64,000 nucleotides of DNA. It comes from Paenibacillus sinopodophylli. Lineage in GTDB: Bacteria > Bacillota > Bacilli > Paenibacillales > Paenibacillaceae. Shown here piece by piece: positions 53,343 to 61,874 of the stretch (position 1 is the stretch's first letter; each line of letters opens with the position of its first letter). The stretch is taken from NCBI RefSeq assembly GCF_005930355.1, contig NZ_VDBO01000003.1:310001-374000 (forward strand), given 5' to 3'. The notes under the pieces were generated by a model. That model had not been told where the DNA came from. It made no database searches and saw only the letters and a list, made by a program, of their open reading frames with translations. The translations under genes and the position numbers were made by a program.

Positions 53343-54410
53343 CTAGTCTGGAAACGTTACTTCGAAGGCAGAGCCTTCATTCAATTTACTTGCTACCTCT
53401 ATCCTGCCATTATGGAGTTCGACAATCTTCTGGACAATTGACAGGCCAAGTCCGCTTCCGTCTGCTGTTCTTGTGCGCTGCTTATCTCCTTTGTAGAAAC
53501 GCTCGAATATGCGAAGCTGGTCTTCCTTAGCTATACCAATGCCGTTGTCCGCAATGACAATGTTCACTTCATTTACTGTGCGGCGAAGTTTAATCTTTAT
53601 GTTGCCTCGGGCAGGCGTGAACTTAATGGCATTGTGAATCAGATTAACAAAAACTTGGCTAAGCATTTCTTCGCTTGCTGTAACCGTCGTCTCCTCTAGA
53701 TCCAGCTCGAGCTCCAGCTCCTTCTCCAGCCACTGCGGCTCACAAGCGAGCACAATATTTTCCAGCTGCGTGTCGAGACGGTATGGGTGCAGATCAAGCT
53801 GCTGCTGCTCGGCTTCTAGGGTGGTCAGCTTGAGCAGATTATCGCTGATTCTCGAGAGACGTGTCGTTTCCTTCTCAATAATGGATAAGTAATGTCTCTG
53901 CTCCTCCAGACTAAGACCTTCGCGTTGAAGCGTACTGGCAAAGCCGCGAATGGACGTTAAGGGAGATTGTATTTCATGAGAGACATTCGATATAAATTGT
54001 TGGCGCATTTGCTCAACCTTCTTCAGCTCATAAGCCATATCATTGATGGACTGCATGAAATCACCCACTTGGCCGTGATACTTCTTGCCGCTGCCGAGCA
54101 TGATATTGAAATCACCTTTAGCCATCAGCTTGAGCGCATCAATCATCTCTTTCCATACCGCTCTTTGCTTAGGCACGGTCAGCACATTCACTATGCCAAT
54201 GAGAAAAATAAGAATAAGGATGCCCAGTCCCCAATTCACAAGCTGCAGCACATATTCAGGCAGGTCCAGCGGGTGATGCGAATAGAACCATTTGGTCAGC
54301 CAATACGCAAGCGAGAAGGCCCCGCCGCTCGACAGGAACAGCACCGAGATTGAACCTGCCAGACGCAGCGCGATGTTGAATGTAGAAAGTCCCCGCTTCA
54401 CTTCAGTCAT
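53343..54410 (-). CDS. Sensor histidine kinase
   Basis: This 355-aa kinase has two helices (IALRLAGSISVLFLSSGGAF; YVLQLVNWGLGILILIFLIGI) with a short outer loop, a HAMP-like linker, the phospho-acceptor FISNVSHEIQSPLTSIRGF, and the ATPase N box NAIKFTPARG with DNGIGIAKED and GSGLGLSIVQKIVE. The short sensor loop is typical of kinases that sense the envelope or a partner transporter. Its ATG overlaps the regulator stop (ATGA) with GGAGG upstream. Upstream on the same strand are its regulator and an ABC exporter. Confidence 0.92.
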   Translation of the reverse strand: MTEVKRGLSTFNIALRLAGSISVLFLSSGGAFSLAYWLTKWFYSHHPLDLPEYVLQLVNWGLGILILIFLIGIVNVLTVPKQRAVWKEMIDALKLMAKGDFNIMLGSGKKYHGQVGDFMQSINDMAYELKKVEQMRQQFISNVSHEIQSPLTSIRGFASTLQREGLSLEEQRHYLSIIEKETTRLSRISDNLLKLTTLEAEQQQLDLHPYRLDTQLENIVLACEPQWLEKELELELDLEETTVTASEEMLSQVFVNLIHNAIKFTPARGNIKIKLRRTVNEVNIVIADNGIGIAKEDQLRIFERFYKGDKQRTRTADGSGLGLSIVQKIVELHNGRIEVASKLNEGSAFEVTFPD

Positions 54411-55081
54411 TTCAGCGCCTCCAATCGATAGCCGAGACCACGAATCGTAGTAATTTTCACTGAAACGTTCCATGCCATAAACCGCTCGCGCAGCCGATTT
54501 ATATGCACGTCGAGCGTACGCTCATTGCCGTCAAAGTCATAACCCCAGATCGCCTCGATTAATTGATTGCGCGTCAATGTTCGACCCAAATGCCCGACCA
54601 GCATGAACAGCACCTCGAATTCCTTCAGCGGGAGCGTAGTAAACTCTGCACCTATCTTCACCTCGTACGTTTGGCGATCCAGCATGAGCTCTGCTACCGA
54701 CACTTGCTGTGAAACAGCAATTCGATAGCGCTTCAGCAGCGCCTTAACCCGAACCACAAGCTCCGCCGGATCGAACGGCTTCACCAAATAGTCGTCCGTT
54801 CCCAGATTAAAGCCCTTTACCTTATCGCCCATCTCTCCTTTAGCCGTAAGCATAAGCAACGGGATATCATGCTGCTTCCGCAGCTCTCGGCACAGCTCCC
54901 AGCCGTCCATATTCGGCATCATAATGTCCAGAATGACCATATCTGCAGTTGCTTGCTCCATATGAGCAAGCGCTGCTTGCCCGTCTGGAGCCTCTTGTAC
55001 AAGCAGACCCTCCTTCTGGAGAATGACATGAATGAGCTCGCGAATATGTGGATCATCGTCAACTACGAGTATATGCCCCAT
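54407..55081 (-). CDS. OmpR/PhoB-family response regulator
   Basis: This 224-aa regulator has a receiver with VVDDDPHIRELIH, phospho-Asp in MVILDIMMPNMDGW and Lys in YLVKPFDPAEL, followed by a winged-helix DNA-binding domain (LPLKEFEVLFMLVGH, RTLTRNQLIEAIWGYDF, RTLDVHINRLRERF). It pairs with the overlapping kinase gene and follows the ABC exporter by 21 bases, suggesting control of that exporter or of an envelope regulon. Confidence 0.94.
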   Translation of the reverse strand: MGHILVVDDDPHIRELIHVILQKEGLLVQEAPDGQAALAHMEQATADMVILDIMMPNMDGWELCRELRKQHDIPLLMLTAKGEMGDKVKGFNLGTDDYLVKPFDPAELVVRVKALLKRYRIAVSQQVSVAELMLDRQTYEVKIGAEFTTLPLKEFEVLFMLVGHLGRTLTRNQLIEAIWGYDFDGNERTLDVHINRLRERFMAWNVSVKITTIRGLGYRLEALK

Positions 55082-55102
55082 CTTTATCCCTCATCTCTCG
55101 CC

Positions 55103-56848
55103 CTAGGAAGCCGTTCTGTTCATACGCAGCTGACCGTTTGCGAATTCCCGGTACATGGCATGGCTCGCATAAAGCTGCTCATGGGTTCCCACGCCGGTAA
55201 TGACGCCTTTCTCTAGGAACACGATTGAATCTGCGTCAACTACCGTCGACAATCGGTGGGCAATGACAACTGTTGTCCTTCCGATCATCAGGTTTTTGAG
55301 CGCGTCCTGTACGACCTCCTCTGATTTGCTGTCCAGATTGGAGGTCGCCTCATCCAGCATGAGGATGCGCGGATCACGAAGCAGTGCTCTCGCTATAGCA
55401 ATCCGCTGCCGCTGACCGCCCGATAGCTTGATGCCTCGTTCTCCCACCTCTGTATCATAGCTGCCTGGCAGCGCTTCGATAAAACCGTCTGCATAGGCCA
55501 TTCGCGCAGCCTGCTCGATCTCCTCCTGCGTAACCTCACGAGCAAGACCGTAGCATAAATTATCTTTAATGGTACCCGCTATTATTGGACTTTCTTGTGA
55601 AACATAACCGATCTGGCTGCGCCATGAACGCAGCGAGGCGTCTCGAATGTCCGTCCCGCCTAATAGAATTGCGCCCGAGGTCGGATCGTAGAATCGCTCC
55701 AGCAGGGAGAACAGCGTTGTTTTTCCGCTGCCGCTTGGGCCCACAAGCGCCGTTACCTTGCCTGCTTCGATCGTCAGGCTCACATCACACAGAATCGGCT
55801 CCTCGGGCTTATAGGCAAAGGATACATGCTCAACCTGCAGCGTTTGGTTCATTTCTGTTACGATTTTGCCGTTGTCCTGATCTTCCTCTTCTGACTCTAT
55901 AATACCAATAATGCTCTCCGTCGCACCCATTGCCTTCTGGAATTGCGTGAAGAATTGCGAAATCTGCGTGATTGGCAGCATAATTTGGAACAAATACATA
56001 ATGAATGCAACTAGCTCTCCGGCAGTCATGGCACCAGAGGATACCTGAACACCGCCAAATCCGATCAAGCATACGAGCAGCAGCAAAATAATAAAGGAGA
56101 CCATTGGCGAGATTAACGCCTGCATGCGGGCTTCCTTCAAGCCAAAGCCGAATAAGTTTTGAATACCTGTACGCCCTTGCTCATATTCCGCAGGCTCAGA
56201 GCCCGATGCCTTCACCAACCGAATTTCCGATACGACACGATTCACAACCGAAGTAAACTTTGCATTCTCGGCTTGAGTTGCCTTCGAGATCGCGTACATT
56301 TTACGACCGATCGGCACCATAATAAGGGCAGCCACTGGGAACACGGTCAGCATAATAAGCGTCATTTGCCAGTTCATATAGAATAAAATCGCAAGCGCGC
56401 CGACGATGGACAATATGCCGGTGAAGAAACCGGTCACATGCTCAGTGATGAGCCCCTTCAGCAAAGCCGTATCGTTCGTCAGACGGCTGATTGTATCACC
56501 TGAGGCTTTGTTGTCATAATACTGGACAGGCAGGCGGAGCAGCTTGCTCCACAGCCGCTCGCGGATGGAGGATACGATCTTGTTGCCGCTGTAATGAAGC
56601 AAATATACAGATACGCCGCCTGATACGACCTGTGCAATGAAAGCAACCGCCATACCGACAATCTGTATCGTGCTCAACGAGCCAAGCGAGAAGCCGTTAA
56701 CCATGTTTTTCGTAAATAAGGGGATCGTCAATCCGACAAGCGTCGTAATAACGCTTAGTATTACCGCTATGGATAACATCATTTTCGGAGGGTTCGTCTC
56801 CGTAATCAATCTGATAAAGCGTCTAACATTGCTTTTTTTATGGTGCAT
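55103..56848 (-). CDS. ABC multidrug exporter half-transporter (BmrA-like)
   Basis: This 581-aa protein is a fused permease and ATPase. Six N-terminal helices span about 25-310; the ATPase carries Walker A GPSGSGKTT, Q-loop YVSQESP, signature LSGGQRQR, Walker B ILMLDEATSNLD and the H-loop IAHRLST. It should work as a homodimer exporting lipophilic drugs or lipids. It is first in a minus-strand operon with the response regulator and kinase. Confidence 0.94.
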   Translation of the reverse strand: MHHKKSNVRRFIRLITETNPPKMMLSIAVILSVITTLVGLTIPLFTKNMVNGFSLGSLSTIQIVGMAVAFIAQVVSGGVSVYLLHYSGNKIVSSIRERLWSKLLRLPVQYYDNKASGDTISRLTNDTALLKGLITEHVTGFFTGILSIVGALAILFYMNWQMTLIMLTVFPVAALIMVPIGRKMYAISKATQAENAKFTSVVNRVVSEIRLVKASGSEPAEYEQGRTGIQNLFGFGLKEARMQALISPMVSFIILLLLVCLIGFGGVQVSSGAMTAGELVAFIMYLFQIMLPITQISQFFTQFQKAMGATESIIGIIESEEEDQDNGKIVTEMNQTLQVEHVSFAYKPEEPILCDVSLTIEAGKVTALVGPSGSGKTTLFSLLERFYDPTSGAILLGGTDIRDASLRSWRSQIGYVSQESPIIAGTIKDNLCYGLAREVTQEEIEQAARMAYADGFIEALPGSYDTEVGERGIKLSGGQRQRIAIARALLRDPRILMLDEATSNLDSKSEEVVQDALKNLMIGRTTVVIAHRLSTVVDADSIVFLEKGVITGVGTHEQLYASHAMYREFANGQLRMNRTAS

Positions 56849-57025
56849 CTTGATCTCTCCTCTATCTCTCTTCTCTTACTATGCTGTTTACTTTACCTTC
56901 CCTGTTTAAACGCAATGTAAACAAAGCAGCGAGTTGGATGAATACCTTTTAATACCGTTTTGTGAGAAAAGGGTTGCAACTGGCATTGGCACAACGGCAA
57001 ACCAGCAAAACAGATCAGAGCGTGA

Positions 57026-57064
57026 AAGAAGCTGTCCCCTTCAAAAAGGTACAGCTTCTTTTTT
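57026..57064 (+). terminator. Plus-strand terminator before the sugar kinase gene
   Basis: AAGAAGCTGT pairs with ACAGCTTCTT, followed by TTTT. No plus-strand gene lies upstream, so it may act as an attenuator in the kinase leader or stop antisense transcription towards it. Confidence 0.7.
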
Positions 57065-57140
57065 ATGGAAAATGAAAGTAAAATAAATGGATAAGGCTCG
57101 GTTTTCTGGGCTTATTCAACGAGAAAGATGAGGGCATTCT

Positions 57141-58121
57141 ATGAATAACAAGCAAGTAGTTATTGGTATCGATGGCGGTGGGACTCATACCCGTGTAATG
57201 GTTAGTGATCGTCAGGGGCATATATTAGCCTATCTGGAGCGAGGTTCGGCATCTATATACAAGGACAAGCAGGCAGCGCAGAACGTACAAGGAGCCATTG
57301 CTGAGGCGCTGCTTAAGGCAGAGCGAACTACAGCTGACGTATCAGCGCTGGTTGCCGGAATTGCCGGTTATGATGCACCTTCTGATCTCGAATGGATAAC
57401 GCCATTAACCGAACTGGAAGGTCTCACCTGCCCGAAATTCCATGTGAATGATGCCGTTTCCGCTCATTCGGGTGCGCTGATGGGCAGACCGGGTATTGTC
57501 ATCATTGCCGGAACGGGATCCATCATAGTAGGCGTGACGGAAGACGGACAATTCATCCGCAATTATGATTTCCATCATTACGCCGCAACTGCCGCTCGAT
57601 CGATCGCATACGATGCCGTATATGAAGTACTTGCCGGCAGCTATAATGAAACAGACCGCGAGTTTATGGGGTCAATGTTGGCGCATTGGGGCGTTCTAAC
57701 TTTAGACGAGCTAGCCGACACTGCCAAAAAAGGCTTCAACACCGACCGTCGTGAACGAGATAAGCAGTTCGGCGACTTTGCTCCTGCAATTACGAAAGCA
57801 GCAGAACAAGGAAGCTCTGTTGCAGTCCGTGTATGCGAGCGTGCGATTGGTCAAATCAAAGTCGGGATTGAGCTCATTGGCGCCTCCTTCGCAGACGAAG
57901 AAGTTGCTGTCACCTTCATAGGCAGCGTGGCAAACAGCACTTATTACTTGCGCACACTGACAGACAAGCTTGCACAAGGGAATAATAAACGCTATCTCAT
58001 CGTACGGCCGCAATTCCCGCCTGTTATCGGCTCTGTACTGCTCGCGCTGAAACATGCGAATATCGCTGTAGATGAGCACATCATTCATCATCTGCACAGC
58101 TATGAGCAAAGCAGTCATTAA
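57141..58121 (+). CDS. BadF/BadG-type ATPase, probable N-acetylglucosamine kinase
   Basis: This 326-aa ASKHA-fold kinase has phosphate-1 motif IGIDGGGTHTRVMV, the catalytic-Asp region FHVNDAVSAHSGAL, IIAGTGSIIVG (phosphate-2/adenosine) and a C-terminal adenosine motif TFIGSVANS. It belongs to the BadF/BadG/BcrA/BcrD family, whose Gram-positive members usually phosphorylate N-acetylglucosamine or a related amino sugar in cell-wall recycling. No iron-sulfur cysteine motif is present, ruling out the dehydratase activators. Confidence 0.85.
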   Translation: MNNKQVVIGIDGGGTHTRVMVSDRQGHILAYLERGSASIYKDKQAAQNVQGAIAEALLKAERTTADVSALVAGIAGYDAPSDLEWITPLTELEGLTCPKFHVNDAVSAHSGALMGRPGIVIIAGTGSIIVGVTEDGQFIRNYDFHHYAATAARSIAYDAVYEVLAGSYNETDREFMGSMLAHWGVLTLDELADTAKKGFNTDRRERDKQFGDFAPAITKAAEQGSSVAVRVCERAIGQIKVGIELIGASFADEEVAVTFIGSVANSTYYLRTLTDKLAQGNNKRYLIVRPQFPPVIGSVLLALKHANIAVDEHIIHHLHSYEQSSH

Positions 58122-58195
58122 ACGTATCTACAGACTTGACGATTGTATTCACTCCGCTATGCTATCTTGCAAAAGCGCAGGATAGCATGCGGCTC

Positions 58196-58570
58196 CTACT
58201 TCATCTGCCGATTCTTAGAAAGCTCCCGCAAGCTATCCTTGTAGGTTTCTCCCCACTGCTTCATTTGCAAAATGATCGGTTTCAGCGTTTCCCCAAATTC
58301 CGTAAGTGAATACTCCACCTTAGGTGGTACCTGATGATAAACCTCACGATGAACAATCCCATCATTCTCAAGCTCTCGAAGCTGCAAGGTAAGCATGCGC
58401 TGCGTAATTGTGGGGCATATTTTGCGAAACTCATTAAATCGCTTCGTTCCATCGATCAGATGATAAAGAATGACGCCTTTCCACTTGCCCCCAATCACGT
58501 CCAGCGTAAATTCAACGGGGCAGCCCTCGCCAGACGGACAATCGCCATACCCGCTTATCCGGTCTCTCAT
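58196..58570 (-). CDS. HxlR-family redox/electrophile-type regulator
   Basis: This 124-aa winged-helix protein has [40 protein letters not shown] and [12 protein letters not shown]. Two Cys lie before the helix core (CPSGEGC), the position of the redox Cys in YodB/HypR/QorR-type regulators. GAGGGAG selects the ATG at 58570. It diverges from a quinone-reductase-like gene and probably controls it through a palindrome between them. Confidence 0.87.
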   Translation of the reverse strand: MRDRISGYGDCPSGEGCPVEFTLDVIGGKWKGVILYHLIDGTKRFNEFRKICPTITQRMLTLQLRELENDGIVHREVYHQVPPKVEYSLTEFGETLKPIILQMKQWGETYKDSLRELSKNRQMK

Positions 58571-58624
58571 TTTATATCTCCCTCTCTTTAACAGTATACA
58601 ATTTGATACTACATCACATAAATG

Positions 58625-58638
58625 TGCGTACTTACGCA
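58625..58638. promoter_or_regulatory. Candidate operator between HxlR and the alcohol dehydrogenase gene
   Basis: TGCGTA and TACGCA flank CT, a 6+6 dyad extended outside by AAATG/CATTT. It is central to the divergent intergenic region. Confidence 0.55.
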
Positions 58639-58697
58639 TTTGTAGGTTAACACTTATACTAAATCAAAAGCTAGTCAAAAAGAGAGGAACGATCATC

Positions 58698-59726
58698 ATG
58701 ACCACAATGAAAGCCATTGGATTACACCGCTATTTGCCAATCGAGAATGTCGAAAGCCTCATCGATCTGACCATAGAAAAGCCTGTTCCTGCGGGACGGG
58801 ACCTGCTTGTGAAGGTTCAGGCCATTTCTGTTAATCCCGTAGATGTAAAAGTCCGTGCGCCAAAGGAAAAAACGGAAGCTGCACCGCGCGTACTCGGCTG
58901 GGATGTCGCTGGCATCGTCGAAGCTGTCGGACCAGATGTATCCCTCTTTAAACCGGGTGACGAGGTTTATTACGCGGGCAGCATTACACGCGCAGGAGGA
59001 AACAGCGAATTTCATCTCGTCGATGAACGCATTACCGGCTATAAACCGAAAACGCTTGATTATGCACAAGCTGCGGCTTTGCCGCTTACGGCTATTACAG
59101 CTTGGGAAGGTCTATTTGATCGTCTCGGCATCTCACATGACCGCAACCTTAATGAAGGCAAGTCCATCCTAATTATAGGTGCTGCCGGCGGAGTCGGTTC
59201 CATCGCCACCCAGCTCGCAACCGAAGCAGGCTTGACCGTAATCGGAACCGCTTCGAGGACAGAATCCGCAGAATGGGTGCGGGCATACGGCGCCCATCAT
59301 ACCATTAATCACCATGCGGCTTTCCTACCTCAGCTGCAAACGCTCGGCTTAGCTTCGGTCGACTACATTTTCTGCCTTAATCAAACGGAGCAACATTGGT
59401 CTAGTATGGCCGAAGCTATCGCACCTCAAGGCAAAATTTGCTCCATTGTAGAGATGAGCTCGCCCATCGACCTCACTCTGCTCAAAAACAAAAGCGTAAC
59501 CTTCGTCTGGGAGCTCATGTTCACGAGAGCCATGTACGAAACGGCAGATATGGAAGAGCAGCATCGACTGCTAAATGAGGTTGCTAAGCGAATCGATAGC
59601 GGCACTCTTCGTTCAACCATTGCTAAGCGGCTGTCCCCTATTCATGCGGCTAACCTGCGAGAAGCCCACCAAATCATAGAAACGGGCAGTATGATTGGTA
59701 AAATTGTTTTGGAGCATTTTGAGTAA
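58698..59726 (+). CDS. Zinc-binding alcohol dehydrogenase/quinone-reductase-like protein
   Basis: This 342-aa MDR protein belongs to the ZADH/quinone-reductase branch: AISVNPVDVKVRAP, VLGWDVAGIVEAVGPDV, cofactor loop ILIIGAAGGVGSIATQLA. Catalytic-zinc Cys residues are absent, so it is probably an NADPH-dependent reductase of quinones or enals. AGAGAGG at 58681-58687 picks the ATG at 58698, although the frame is open to 58470. It is divergent from an HxlR-type regulator with two Cys, a pairing known for electrophile-responsive operons. Confidence 0.9.
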   Translation: MTTMKAIGLHRYLPIENVESLIDLTIEKPVPAGRDLLVKVQAISVNPVDVKVRAPKEKTEAAPRVLGWDVAGIVEAVGPDVSLFKPGDEVYYAGSITRAGGNSEFHLVDERITGYKPKTLDYAQAAALPLTAITAWEGLFDRLGISHDRNLNEGKSILIIGAAGGVGSIATQLATEAGLTVIGTASRTESAEWVRAYGAHHTINHHAAFLPQLQTLGLASVDYIFCLNQTEQHWSSMAEAIAPQGKICSIVEMSSPIDLTLLKNKSVTFVWELMFTRAMYETADMEEQHRLLNEVAKRIDSGTLRSTIAKRLSPIHAANLREAHQIIETGSMIGKIVLEHFE

Positions 59727-59780
59727 TCACAAACGTTACCTGCCACTCAACAAGTGCAGCAGATGAAATGAAAACATTCA

Positions 59781-59804
59781 CCTCATTAACTTCGAATAAT
59801 GAGG
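59781..59804 (+). terminator. Weak hairpin after the dehydrogenase gene
   Basis: CCTCATTA and TAATGAGG flank an 8-base loop, directly before the -35 box of the next promoter. The T-run is poor; it could serve as an operator instead. Confidence 0.4.
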
Positions 59805-59835
59805 TTGACTTTAACGTTACGTACACCTTTATACT
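59805..59835 (+). promoter_or_regulatory. MerR-type promoter with 19-base spacer
   Basis: TTGACT (59805-59810), 19 bases, TATACT (59830-59835). The spacer contains AACGTTACGT, as in promoters untwisted by MerR-family activators. The methyltransferase ATG lies 41 bases downstream. No merR gene is in the window. Confidence 0.6.
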
Positions 59836-59875
59836 CGGGAAAACATCATTCCAATACGTAAAGGAGAAGTTGCGA

Positions 59876-60562
59876 ATGTCGAATCATGAGACGCTATACG
59901 CCAAACAAGCAGTACGCTACCATGAATTAATTGCAAAGCAGCCTAGTTTGAAAATAATTATAGAGGAAATAAGGTCAGTCAGAGGACTCGATGTGGTCGA
60001 TTTGGGTGCCGGTTCGGGCAGGCTCACTGCTGTACTTGCAGATCAAGCGAGGTCCATTGTTGCGCTTGACGCAGAAGCAGCTATGCTGGAGATCACCGCA
60101 CAGCGGCTGACACAAGCGGGGTATACGAACTGGAGAACGGGCGTGGCCGATCATCGAAGCTTGCCCTTAGAGGATCAAAGCGCAGATGTAGTCGTATCCG
60201 GTTGGAGTATTTGTTACTTGGGCAGCGATGAGCTGCCGGATTGGGAACATAACATTCAACAGGTCATGAATGAAATGAAACGAATACTGCGCCCTGGAGG
60301 AACCATCATTATTTTCGAAACGATGGGGACGGGGTTCGAGACACCCAATCCCCCTATCTTCTTGAAGAAGTACTACGCTGCTCTGGAGAATGAGTACGGC
60401 TTCAAGCACCGCTGGGTGCGGACTGATTACGATTTCGACAGTGTGGATCAAGCCGAGCAGCTTACGCGCTTCTTCTTCAGTGACGAGCTGGCTGACCGCG
60501 TCGCTGATCAGAGGCTTATTCGTCTGCCAGAATGTGCGGGGATCTGGTGGCTGCAGCTATAA
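59876..60562 (+). CDS. Class I SAM-dependent methyltransferase
   Basis: The ATG at 59876 follows AAAGGAG and gives 228 aa (MSNHETLYAKQAVRYHELI). Motif I is VDLGAGSGRLTAVLA, the acidic residue is in VALDAEAAML, motif IV is ADVVVSGWSICYL, and RPGGTIIIFETMG follows, all typical of UbiE/Methyltransf_11-type enzymes. The acceptor is unknown. A frame extending up to 59768 crosses the promoter and is not used. The MerR-type promoter suggests induction by a toxic compound. Confidence 0.87.
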   Translation: MSNHETLYAKQAVRYHELIAKQPSLKIIIEEIRSVRGLDVVDLGAGSGRLTAVLADQARSIVALDAEAAMLEITAQRLTQAGYTNWRTGVADHRSLPLEDQSADVVVSGWSICYLGSDELPDWEHNIQQVMNEMKRILRPGGTIIIFETMGTGFETPNPPIFLKKYYAALENEYGFKHRWVRTDYDFDSVDQAEQLTRFFFSDELADRVADQRLIRLPECAGIWWLQL

Positions 60563-60580
60563 TCGCTCACCTGCTAGACG

Positions 60581-61195
60581 TTAGTTCTGCTTCTGGATAC
60601 ATAAGGTCGTCATGCAGCGCTTGCCTGCAACGATGACGGTTTTGAGCGGCTCGTACAGCTGTCCGCTCAGCCTCTCTACAAGCGCAACAATTCGCTCTTC
60701 ATTTACGAGGAAACGTCTGCTTCCATCAGGAAGCAGAAATTGCCCGTCTCCAAGCGGCGGCATAGCTTCCTCCATCCCAATCGTGGAGGCTAAACGTGCG
60801 AACAGCCTGCCGCCAGGGGCGAGCACCCGCCAAAGCTCATCCGTCATCTGCTCGAAATGCTCCTCGTTGTGTGCGAAATGCAGCACCGCACTGCTTATGA
60901 TGAAGTCGAAGCTTTCGCTTCGGAAGCTAAGCTGCTCAGCAGTCTCCACGCGCGCCTGCTCATCCCGCCAATTCGGCGAGCACTTGGCACCTAGTCTCCG
61001 AACTTCTGCAATCGCCGCTTCCGAGCGGTCAAAGGCAACGACCGAATAGCCGCTTTGAAGCAAATAAACGAGATTGCGCCCCGAGCCGCAGCCCGCATCC
61101 AATATGCGCATATCCTTCGTCATCCGCCCCTTCAGCAGCTGATCAAACAAATAAATATCGATATCTCCGAATAATGCTTTCAGATCTGTTTCCAT
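60581..61195 (-). CDS. Class I SAM-dependent methyltransferase
   Basis: This 204-aa enzyme has motif I ILDAGCGSGRNLVYLL, acidic residue in VVAFDRSEAAI, motif IV FDFIISSAVLHFAH and APGGRLFARLA. It is of the tellurite-resistance TehB/UbiE-like kind. GAGGG precedes the ATG at 61195. The neighbouring methyltransferase at 61226-61789 is unrelated in architecture. Acceptor unknown. Confidence 0.88.
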   Translation of the reverse strand: METDLKALFGDIDIYLFDQLLKGRMTKDMRILDAGCGSGRNLVYLLQSGYSVVAFDRSEAAIAEVRRLGAKCSPNWRDEQARVETAEQLSFRSESFDFIISSAVLHFAHNEEHFEQMTDELWRVLAPGGRLFARLASTIGMEEAMPPLGDGQFLLPDGSRRFLVNEERIVALVERLSGQLYEPLKTVIVAGKRCMTTLCIQKQN

Positions 61196-61225
61196 ACCAA
61201 CATTCCCTCGCTTTCCTAGCTGTCA

Positions 61226-61789
61226 TCACGCTTTATAGAGGTAGATTGGGGTACGATACATATCCTTGCATACCATAACCTGCTCCGGCTCCCAATCCGG
61301 CAGCGCGAACAAAATGCTGACCACGTAAGCTCCAGGCTTTAGCTGCTCACGAAACAGCGGACTCAAACGTCGCATCGCCCCCGGGTACAAATAACATACA
61401 ACTCTATCCACATCCCGGTAACAATATGTGTATAAATCACACTTCGTAAACGATACATTCATCCGATTCTCAAGCTTTGCCGCGCAAAAAGATATCCACA
61501 AGGGGATAACTGAATTTTCGAGCCCTATAATACGCCACCCCCGGAAGCTTCTGCCAAGCTGCAGCGCAAGTGATCCCCAGCCCGAACCCGCCTCGATCAT
61601 GACACCATCTGACAACGGACCTTGCATGGGCAGACGCTTCATCAACCGAAGAACCTCGCGCCGCACGACAGAGGAGGACGGCATCGGTGAAATGCCGTTT
61701 CGCCAGCTTACAAAAACGATGGACATCAAAGCGAGCAGCATTACAGCAGCCGTCGTAAGCAACACGATCTGATACACTAAGCTTTCCAT
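61226..61789 (-). CDS. Membrane-anchored class I methyltransferase
   Basis: This 187-aa protein has one N-terminal helix (IVLLTTAAVMLLALMSIVFV) and a short methyltransferase domain with motif I VMIEAGSGWGSLALQLG, the acidic residue in IIGLENSVIPLWIS, and VDRVVCYLYPGAM as motif IV. The small size, membrane anchor and YLYP motif resemble the FAM173/ATPSCKMT-like lysine methyltransferases. AGGTGA supports the ATG at 61789; a GTG at 61798 overlaps that site. It is read in tandem with the methyltransferase gene downstream. Confidence 0.75.
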   Translation of the reverse strand: MESLVYQIVLLTTAAVMLLALMSIVFVSWRNGISPMPSSSVVRREVLRLMKRLPMQGPLSDGVMIEAGSGWGSLALQLGRSFRGWRIIGLENSVIPLWISFCAAKLENRMNVSFTKCDLYTYCYRDVDRVVCYLYPGAMRRLSPLFREQLKPGAYVVSILFALPDWEPEQVMVCKDMYRTPIYLYKA

Positions 61790-61874
61790 CCTATTCACCT
61801 GAACTCTGTGCTCCGCCTGTCTGAGCGAGCAGCGTACCGCTACTCAATCTTCTTCCTGCGCAGCATACGAATTG

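Noticed and set aside
58470..58697. 76-residue N-terminal extension of the alcohol dehydrogenase
   Set aside because: It overlaps the divergent HxlR gene and operator; AGAGAGG precedes the ATG at 58698 and the family starts there.
59768..59875. N-terminal extension of the methyltransferase to 264 residues
   Set aside because: It would translate through the -35/-10 promoter; the internal ATG at 59876 has a strong ribosome binding site.
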